Of a DNA stretch of 64,000 nt, positions 57,012 to 64,000 are shown piece by piece. Positions within the stretch are counted from its first letter, which is position 1. Every line of letters begins with the position of its first letter. Source of the stretch: Pyropia yezoensis (lineage: Eukaryota; Rhodophyta; Bangiophyceae; Bangiales; Bangiaceae); the NCBI GenBank assembly GCA_009829735.1, contig CM020620.1:28056951-28120950 (forward strand), read 5' to 3'. Below the pieces are notes generated by a model that was given only the letters and a program-made list of their open reading frames with translations, did no database searches and was not told the DNA's origin. A program made the position numbers and the translations under genes.

Positions 57012-59767
57012 CCGCCCTCCCCTATGACGGCGGCGCCCCCCGTCGCCTCTCTCCTGGCGGCACCCGTGGTGCGGGCCAGCCGCCCCGCCGCTGCCGCCCG
57101 CTCGTGTGGCGGGTCCCCCGCGGGCCGCTGCGCTCCCGCCCGGGCAGCCGGTGCCCGCCGCGCGCGGCGCGCATGGCCAGACGGGCGGAGGGGGGGGGGG
57201 GGGGGGTGGCAGTGCCCCGCTGGCCGTCCCGCTGGGTCCCCGCCGCCGCCCCCCCCCCCCCCCCCGCGGTGGCGCACCCGCGGCGGGACGCCCCCCAGCC
57301 GGGGGTCGGTAGGTACGGTAGGTAGCAGCGGTCGCGGCGCTCCCCCCGCGTGTGCCAACCTCCCACGTGTGGTCCGGCGGCCTGCCTGGGCAAGGGGGGG
57401 GGGGGCGCGGGGGGCGGTCTGGTGAAACGGTAGCGAGGAGCGGGGCGGCCGCCGCGGGGACTGCCGGTCCACACACAACGGTGCGGCGGGGACAGGGCGG
57501 CAAAAAGGTACCCCCACCCCCCACCCTCACCCCCCACCCCCGCCGCAGCACCCCCCCCGCCGTTGCGGTGCCAACGGCGGCGGGGGGGGGGGGACCCAGC
57601 GGCGGGTCAGGGCCCTTCCTACGCCTGCCGCGGCCGTGCCAGGCGGGGTGCCCGTGGCGCCCCCCGCGCAGACGCCCCGCACGCCGGCGGTGTCGGGCGG
57701 CGGCGGCGGCCGATGCCGGCCGCGCGCCGCGGCCGCCCCCCGCACGGGACGGGCGGCGGCGCGGCGGCTGGTGCGTGCCGCGGGCGGCTGGCGCGCCCCG
57801 CCGTCCATGCGCGCGGCCGGCGGCGGGAAGGTGGTGTGCCCGAAAGGAGTGGGGGGGAGGGGAGGGGGGCCCGACGGGGGGGCTTCCGCTTCCGTCGAGG
57901 GGGGGGGCGTGCTCGCGGACGGAACGTCCTCGGATGGCGACGCGGCGCCCCCCCCACCCAAACCCCTCCCCCCCCGCCGCGGCGGGATCCTGAGTGGCAC
58001 GGCAACCCCCCCCCCCTCCCCCTCCCCCCCCTCTCTCCCCACCCCCCCCCCTCTCTCCCCATCCCCCCCCCCTCTCTCCCCATCCCCCCCCCTCCCTCCC
58101 CCCCCCTCCCCCCCTCCCCCCCCCCCCCCCACCTCACCCCACGCCCCCCCCAAACTGCCGTCCCCTTTGGGCGGCCACGCGGCGGGCCGGCCCAACGTAC
58201 GGGTGTCACCGCCGCTGGTCTGGCGACGCCCCGCTGCGGCGGAGGGGAAAAAGCAGAGACGCACGCCAGTGGAGGGGGGGGGGGGGGGGAGCAGCGATGG
58301 AAGGGCGCCCCTCCCCCCCACCCCGACCCCCCGCCCGCCCCCGAGCCACCACGGTGGGGTGAAAAAAAAAAAAGAAAAAAAAAAAAAAAAGGGGCGTGGG
58401 CCCAGTCCGGGGAGAGACCGGCGCGCCCCACTGAACTGGCGGAACGGGAGAGCAACACTCAGCGGGCGGGGGCGCGCCCGTTTTTGTTTTGCACCACCCG
58501 CACGCAGCCACACGTGCACCCGTGGGTGGCGGGGGGGGGGGGGGGGGGGGGGGGGTGGGTGCCATGATGGCAAGAGCCAGGACGGCGGCCGCGCCGTGCC
58601 ACGCGCCTGCCCCCGCGGCTGGCCGCCACTCTGGCCCCGCTCCGTCGCTTGCGTGCGCCTGGGGCGGTACGGTACGGTACGGTAGCGTCCCGCTGACAGC
58701 AGGCGCCCCGCCCCCTTCCCCTCCTCCCCTCTGGGGCGGCGTGGGGCCACGCGGCGTTGCCCCGCCGAGCGGGGCGAGCGCGCCGTGAGGGGGGCAGAGG
58801 GGTGGGGGCTGTGGGCCCAAAAGGGGCCCCGCACGCGGGGGTGGTGGGCGGGGCTCTCGCAAAACGCGCCTGGCGCCGCCGCCCCTCGCGTGCGCAGGCG
58901 GTCGTCCCTGACGGCGGAGAGGGACCCGCGGAGAACAAAAATCTCGACTGGCGTGTGTCAGGGAGTCACGACTCGTCCGCGCGCGCGCTCCTGAGGCGCG
59001 ACCCCCTTTCTTTCTCTCTGATTTTTACCCCCCGCGGGCGCGCCCCCCAGCAGCCGCGACAGGGCCCATGAAAAACTCAGTTCAAAAGGTGGACACCTTT
59101 TTTCGTGGCAGCCTGATTTCCGTGACACGCTGGGAGGCCCTCAGGGGGGGGGGGGGGGGGGTAACCGCCAAGCCCTCGGCCGGCTGATCCGTTTTTTGCC
59201 GACGCCGACACGCGGCACCTGGATTTTGATACCTCTCGCCTGTCGTCCTGCGGCACGCGGCGCCGCGTCCCCGCTCCGTACAGAACAGTACATGTACACT
59301 GTGCTGTACAGCATCACAGGGTTGTGCTGTACTGTAAGTACATACCGTACGTTTACCACCGGCCCGGCCTCGTGGACACGGGGGCCCCGCCTGCCGTTGC
59401 CACCGCTGCCCCGTCGGACGGTGCCGCGACCGCCCCCGCTTCTGGCCCGCCGCCGTCCATCGGGGGAGAAGATTCCATCTACGTTGCCCGCGCGCTCATT
59501 CCCCCGCGACTGGCACCGCGACGTCGGGTGCGCCGCGTGCGCCGGCCCGCGCGGGGGGGCGGCGCGCGTGCCAGGGGCGTCTCGCTGTCAGGCGGCTGCG
59601 GTTGCCTGTCGGTGCCCCCGCCAAATGACACCGACCCGTGGCCGGTTGTATGTATGTACCACAGGGCGAGCCGGAGAATAATGAAAGAAAGAACCCCCCG
59701 CCCCCCCCCCCACCCGTGGGGGGGGGGTGTTCTTGGATTCTTTGGGGGGTGCAGCCCCCTCCACCCC

Positions 59768-59803
<36 letters not shown>

Positions 59804-61260
59804 CGGGAGGGGAGGTTCACACCGCCCACCCGCCGCAAGCGAGGACCCAGCTGGTGGTGGGCGCCCCATCGGCGCCGGCCTGGCACCTCCCAGACAGCCG
59901 CTCCCATCTGCCGGAACGCACGCTGGCCAACCGGCATTGGGGGGGGGGGCGGGGGGGGTGGGCGCGCACCCACGGATGGGGTGCGCCACAGCCTCTGGGG
60001 GTGGCCGGGGAAAGGTGGGGTGGGGGGGGAGGGGTAGCGTTCCCCGACAGCATGAGGTGTGGGGTTTCATTCCCACGAGACGCGCACTCACCCCACCCAC
60101 CCTCCCCCCCCCCCCCCCCCCCCCCCCCCCCCTGCTCTCTTCTTCATGCCCCCAGCGGGGTGCCATTCGCAGAAAGACCGCCCGTGGTGACACCTGTACG
60201 TTGAGGCGCTCGTCGGCCCTCCCGCGGCGACGCCGCTGCGTGCCGGGCGTGCGCAAAGGGGGGGGGGGGGGACGGTGGCGGGTGGCGGTGCGCCACTCAG
60301 GACCAGCGCCTTGGGGAGGGCGGCCGTGCGCCGCTCCCGCTGGGAAGCGATGGCACCCCCGCGGCCGTCCGCGCAGCGGCCGCGGCGCGGACGGCTCCCC
60401 CCCCCCCCCCCCCTCCCTCGGCTACCTCCCGCACGCGCCGCCCCCCCCCCCCCCCCCCCCCCCCATCGCCCCCCCGCCTCCCCCTTTGCGCGCACCTTAC
60501 TCGTGTGCCACCAGTCCACTGTGTACTACATATCTGCGTACTGGCACCGGCGCCGCAAAGCGGCAGGTGCAGCCGTCGTCGGGACGGGCACGGCGACGGG
60601 CAGACGGTGTCGCCTCCCCACACCCCCACCCCACCGCCGACGCGCTGCCGAGACTGGTCCGGCATCCTACCGTACCCAAGACGGGAAGCGGGGGGAGGGG
60701 GGCGAGAGGGGGCCCCCTGGATGCCTCCCCCCCCGGGGCGGGGGGAGGCATCCGCAAAGGGGTGTGGGGTGCACGCCCCTGTGGGTGACGTCGTCCGCTC
60801 ACACCCCCCCCACCCCCCACCCTGACCCAGCCGGTGGGGGGCCGTCAGCGCCTCGCGTGTCCACCCCACACCCTCCCGTCGGGCGCGCGCCTGCCCACCC
60901 CCCCCCGCACAGCAGCCCCCACTTGCCGTTGGAGCCACCCCCACCCCCCCCCCCCCCCCAGGGGCCCCCCCGCCCCCCCCTTCCCCCATCCCGCCCACTG
61001 ACGCGTGGTGGGGGGCACCACTCCACCCAGCGGCGGCGTCTGCCGCCGGTGCCACCACACCACCGACACGCGTCCCGGCATTGGTAGGGCACGTGCAGGA
61101 CAGCCGTGTGCTCCGTGCGGGGCCCCCCCCTGGGTGGCGACGGCCGCGCGGTTGCCCAGCGGCCGCCCGGGACCGCCGCGGGAGGCCGCGACGGGGCTGC
61201 TGGCTCGCGCGGGCGCCGGAGCGGCAGCGACCGGCGGGCGGCGCGACGGGGGGAGGGGGC
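57012..61260. other. No gene recognised; extreme homopolymer-rich DNA
   Basis: Runs include 25 G (58531-58555), 34 C (59769-59802), 29 C (60104-60132) and 24 C (60441-60464), an A-rich tract (58362-58390) and a (GGTAC)n stretch (58662-58684). Very long ORFs on both strands (for example 57527-58834 minus and 60297-62060 minus) are Pro-, Gly- or Arg-rich, lack motifs and result from the scarcity of stops. I call no gene. Confidence 0.6.
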
Positions 61261-61267
61261 ATATAAG
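61261..61267 (+). promoter_or_regulatory. TATA box of the second six-cysteine gene
   Basis: ATATAAG, preceded by C, lies 236 bp before the ATG at 61497 within a G-rich stretch and is followed by a C-rich leader. Confidence 0.6.
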
Positions 61268-61496
61268 TACAGGGGCGGGCGCGCCGCCTGCTGCCATACA
61301 CCTGGCCCGCCCTTGCATCCACACACTCCCACACCCCCTTCCCCCGACCCTCTCTCACCAGGTGGCCACCCAACGCCCCCCATCCCCCCCCCCTCACTTC
61401 CCCCATCCCGGAACGCCGTCGAGGTCTGCCGGGGCACCCCCTCTCCGTACCCCTCCCCCTTCCTCCCCGCCTCCCGGCAACCGTACCCGGGCCGCC

Positions 61497-62255
61497 ATGG
61501 CCCGCGTCCGTGCAACGGTCGCGGTGGTGCTCGCGGCGGCCGTCGCGGCGGCCACCGTGGCAGCCGCCGCCGCCACCCCCGACGCGGCGTCGGCCACGAC
61601 CGACGCCGGCATGGCCATTGGCCCCGTCCCCGCCGTCGAGCGGGTGCTCGCCCACAGGCTGGAGACCGCGCCGGTCCTCGCCGAGGTGCCCACCGCCAGC
61701 GACATGGCCGCCACCCTCCACGCTGAGGAGGGGGACAGCGACGGCGAGGAGGAGGAACAGGGGGAGACCGCCATCCTCGACCCCCTCAGCCGCGGCCGCC
61801 GCGACGACGGCCGGCGGCGGCGGCAGTGGCAGCGGCGGCCCGCCCCCCGACAGTGCATCGTCAAGGTGTGGGAGGTGCTCAAGGCCCCCCCCACCAAGTA
61901 CCGCTCCCGCCGGGGGAGCCCCCGGCAGGTGCTGCTCGTCCGCAAGGTCCTCACCGCCCGGCGGGTGCGGGGCGGCCGGCTGGGCCGGCGGGCGACGCGC
62001 ACCAAGGCGTGGGCGTGCACCAAGCGGTGGGCCAAGGTGCGCAGCGGCCGCACCACCCACTGGCGCCCCCGCTACGTGTGCACCTACGTGGGCACCCCCT
62101 GGCGGATGTGCAGCAGCTGGCGCCGCCGCCGCGCGTACCGCGCGCTGTGTGGGCGCCGCCTCCGCCGCGTCGGCCGCGTGTGGCCGGCCGTGCGGGTGCG
62201 GCCCGAGGGGGGGGCGCGCTGCGACGCCGACCCAGAGCCGTCACCCGAGTACTAA
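61497..62255 (+). CDS. Secreted Arg-rich six-cysteine protein, copy 2
   Basis: The predicted protein has 252 residues. A signal peptide (about 1-27; VVLAAAVAAATVAAAAA) is followed by a propeptide-like segment with a strong acidic cluster (EEGDSDGEEEE, about 77-87). A basic linker (RRDDGRRRRQWQRR) leads to a domain with cysteines at 120, 174, 195, 205, 218 and 242. Conserved with copy 1 are GRLGRRA, CTKRW, the C-x9-C-x12-C-x23-C pattern, VWPAV and the PSPEY terminus. Acidic and basic halves in one chain suggest a masked cationic domain released by cleavage at Arg pairs; this is inference. The ORF is open upstream to 61005, but the TATA box at 61261 and the signal peptide fix the start. No known family is recognised. 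Confidence 0.82.
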   Translation: MARVRATVAVVLAAAVAAATVAAAAATPDAASATTDAGMAIGPVPAVERVLAHRLETAPVLAEVPTASDMAATLHAEEGDSDGEEEEQGETAILDPLSRGRRDDGRRRRQWQRRPAPRQCIVKVWEVLKAPPTKYRSRRGSPRQVLLVRKVLTARRVRGGRLGRRATRTKAWACTKRWAKVRSGRTTHWRPRYVCTYVGTPWRMCSSWRRRRAYRALCGRRLRRVGRVWPAVRVRPEGGARCDADPEPSPEY

Positions 62256-63227
62256 ATGGGGAGTCCCCACCTCGACTGGGGGGGGGCGGCGGAAGAGGGG
62301 CGGCGCCCCCGACGTCTCCATGACCCTGTGGTCGACCCGCTTGGTCTCCCCCCCCTCTTTTGAGGAGCCATCGATGGGGGCGAACGCACGTGCCCTGTGT
62401 GCCTTGTGCCTTGTCTTTTGATTGTTTTTGCGTCCGGCCTGTCCTTTGTAACCCGCCGTGCGTACTCACCCCACTTTCTGCACATCTTTCTTCTTCCTTT
62501 TTTCGGTCACATTCGTCCACGTGGGGTGCACCCCGTCTGGAAGTGGGGTCTGGGCCCCCATCCCGCCCACACGGGCGGGGACCCGTCCCGCACTGGTCCT
62601 TGGCACCCTCGTGGTCAGTGGCGGCTGGGGGGGAGGGCCTGCGGGGAGGCCGCCCCCCCCCGACCCATCTCCCCAGCCACACCGGTAAACGTCGACACTG
62701 GTGACCTCTTTGACGCCCCCTCCCCCTCCGCCCTCCCCCCCTCCGTACTGCCACCCTCTTCTTCTCTTTCTTGCGCTTAGTGAGGGTTTGGGTCGAAGCG
62801 ACGCTGCAGATCCCATGGGACGAGCTACGGAATTGCACGAATGTCAGCCCATTTTCAGGCTCACACTCACTTTCGATTGGCAGTTGCCAGTCAATGTGGT
62901 TGAAAAAGCCTTGTTCCAACCAAGGTTCCCTATTTACCATGTGGTGATTGGAACCAGGTGGCGAACGCGCACGGAAGAGGTGCGTGGTCGATGGGTGGAA
63001 TAGAGCGTGGAACGAGGGGGTCGCGGATGCATTGTGGATATGTATGTATGACCATGTCCTTGACGTCTTCGCCCGCGCACGACGCGTCCCTGTCGCCCAC
63101 CCCCGCAAGTCAAGCAGGCGTTTCCCCCCCCCTCACCCGCTCGCGGCTGGCCCGTTGAGAGCGCCCGTCGTGAGACTGCCAACCCCCCTCTTCCCCCCCC
63201 TTCGTCGCTTCCCTCGCCCCCCAAGGC
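62256..63227. other. Intergenic region before the chaperone gene
   Basis: It contains a less skewed segment (62780-63100) that may include the promoter of the chaperone gene, but no clear TATA box is visible. The ORFs have no motif. Confidence 0.4.
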
Positions 63228-63803
63228 ATGGCCTCTGTCACGCGCCTCGGGCGGGCTGCCGGCCGCCCCGTCCTCGTCGCCGCCGCCGCCGCCGCGGGCC
63301 GCCACGGCGCCGGCGCGGCGGCGCGCGGCGGGACGACGCCGCCCCCCCGCCCCGCGTGGCCACGACGCGCGGCTGCGGGGCCGACGGGGGCGGCGGCGGC
63401 TGCCGCGGCCGTCGGCGGCCGTCGTGGCCTCCACGCCACGCCCGGCGTTGGCCTCCAGCGGGTGCCCGGTGGGGGCGGCGGCAGCGGCGGCAGCGGCGGC
63501 AGCGGCGGCGGCGGCGGTGGTGGTAGTGGGAGGGGGGGGTATGGTGGTGGGGGTGATGGGGCTGGTGGTGGGGGTGGGGGGGGGGGCGGGTGGCCGGGCG
63601 CGCGGCCGCCGTGGGTGTCCCCCCAGGCGGCGCCCCGTGGCGACGCCCTCCGCCGCTACACCCGCGACCTGACCGCCGACGCCACCGCCGGCCGGCTGGA
63701 CCCGGTGGTGGGGCGGGAGGAGGAGGTGCGGCTGGTGCTCCAAATCCTGGGGCGCCGGACAAAGAACAACCCGGCGCTCATTGGCGAGCCGGGCACTGGC
63801 AAG
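63228..63803 (+). CDS. Hsp78/ClpB-like AAA+ chaperone, first exon (partial)
   Basis: Exon 1 encodes 192 residues. The N-terminus is Arg/Ala-rich with few acidic residues and looks like a mitochondrial or plastid targeting peptide (RRGLHATP near 70). A Gly/Ser-rich spacer follows, then the ClpB/Hsp78 start of AAA domain 1: [53 protein letters not shown]. The exon ends exactly after the Walker A Gly-Lys, where AAG is followed by a GTGCGT donor (63804), a phase-0 intron. No ClpB N-domain is present, as in Hsp78, a disaggregase that rescues proteins with Hsp70. ClpC is a less likely alternative. The rest lies beyond the window. Confidence 0.83.
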
Positions 63804-64000
63804 GTGCGTTTACGCGGGGGGGGGGGGAAGGGGAAAGGAGGGAAGGGGCGGGGGGGGGGGGGAGAGTCGCCGCCTCCTGCCACCAGTGTTCTTTTTTTTC
63901 TTTTGGTGAGGCCCGCCCGCTGACCACCCGCGCCAGCGCGCCAATCTGGTGAACCGCATCTGGCTGCCTTTGCACGCCGCGTGCTGCTGCCCCCGTGCCC
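63804..64000 (+). other. Intron 1 of the chaperone gene (5' part)
   Basis: It begins GTGCGT and contains G-runs and a T-rich tract (63886-63905). An AG near 63939 is not followed by a Thr-Ala/Ile-type continuation of Walker A, so the acceptor probably lies beyond the window. Confidence 0.55.

Noticed and set aside
57527-58834. 435-codon minus-strand ORF, with similar long ORFs at 36468-38003, 38432-39859, 59727-60788 and 60297-62060
   Set aside because: All are Pro/Gly/Arg-rich, overlap real genes or each other on the opposite strand, and have no motif. Stop codons are rare in this GC-rich DNA.
61005-61496. N-terminal extension of the six-Cys protein at 61497
   Set aside because: It spans the TATA box and leader, and a good signal peptide begins at 61497.
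63939-64000. Second exon of the chaperone gene
   Set aside because: The frame after the AG near 63939 does not give the Thr and hydrophobic residues that must follow Walker A GK.

Overview
The window looks like nuclear DNA from a GC-rich eukaryotic alga or protist. Supporting signs are a tRNA-Gly of eukaryotic type, a plant-type DEG9 protease, an Hsp78/ClpB-like gene with an intron, secreted proteins with TATA-type promoters, and several families of eukaryotic transposons. The alanine-, glycine- and arginine-rich coding style and the very long C/G runs would suit a bangiophyte red alga such as Porphyra or Pyropia. That is inference from style, and no marker gene proves it.

Layout. 1-20 kb is transposon-rich: the 3' part of a Ty3/gypsy retrotransposon with an antisense ORF between pol and its 3' LTR (1-6041), broken relatives of it (12034-15120), a lone LTR (19309-19758), a decayed Harbinger transposase (9960-11100), a family of TA-flanked MITEs, and a 903-bp hAT-like element with an exact 8-bp target duplication (16848-17750). 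A tRNA-Gly(CCC) lies at 15257-15328. 22.8-26.3 kb is a pogo-like DNA transposon with matching terminal inverted repeats, TA target sites and a DDE_1 transposase. 29.9-45.7 kb is a GC-rich gene island: DEG9-like protease, DUF4246 oxygenase-like protein, a small unknown protein, an F-box/ankyrin protein, a collagen-like secreted protein, and a secreted arginine-rich six-cysteine protein. 45.7-56.4 kb is AT-richer and has no gene I recognise. 56.4-64 kb is again extremely GC-rich and holds a truncated pseudogene copy and a full copy of the six-cysteine family, very long poly-C and poly-G tracts, and the first exon of an organellar Hsp78/ClpB-like chaperone.

The most novel item is the six-cysteine family (44738-45697, 61497-62255, pseudogene 56434-56817). 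The two full proteins share a signal peptide, a polybasic middle and a C-terminal domain in which the last four cysteines have identical spacing. Together with the neighbouring collagen-like protein, which has a similar TATA arrangement, they look like extracellular-matrix or defence proteins. Several coding frames in the GC-rich islands change frame at or near C/G homopolymers, so exact protein ends there should be treated with care.
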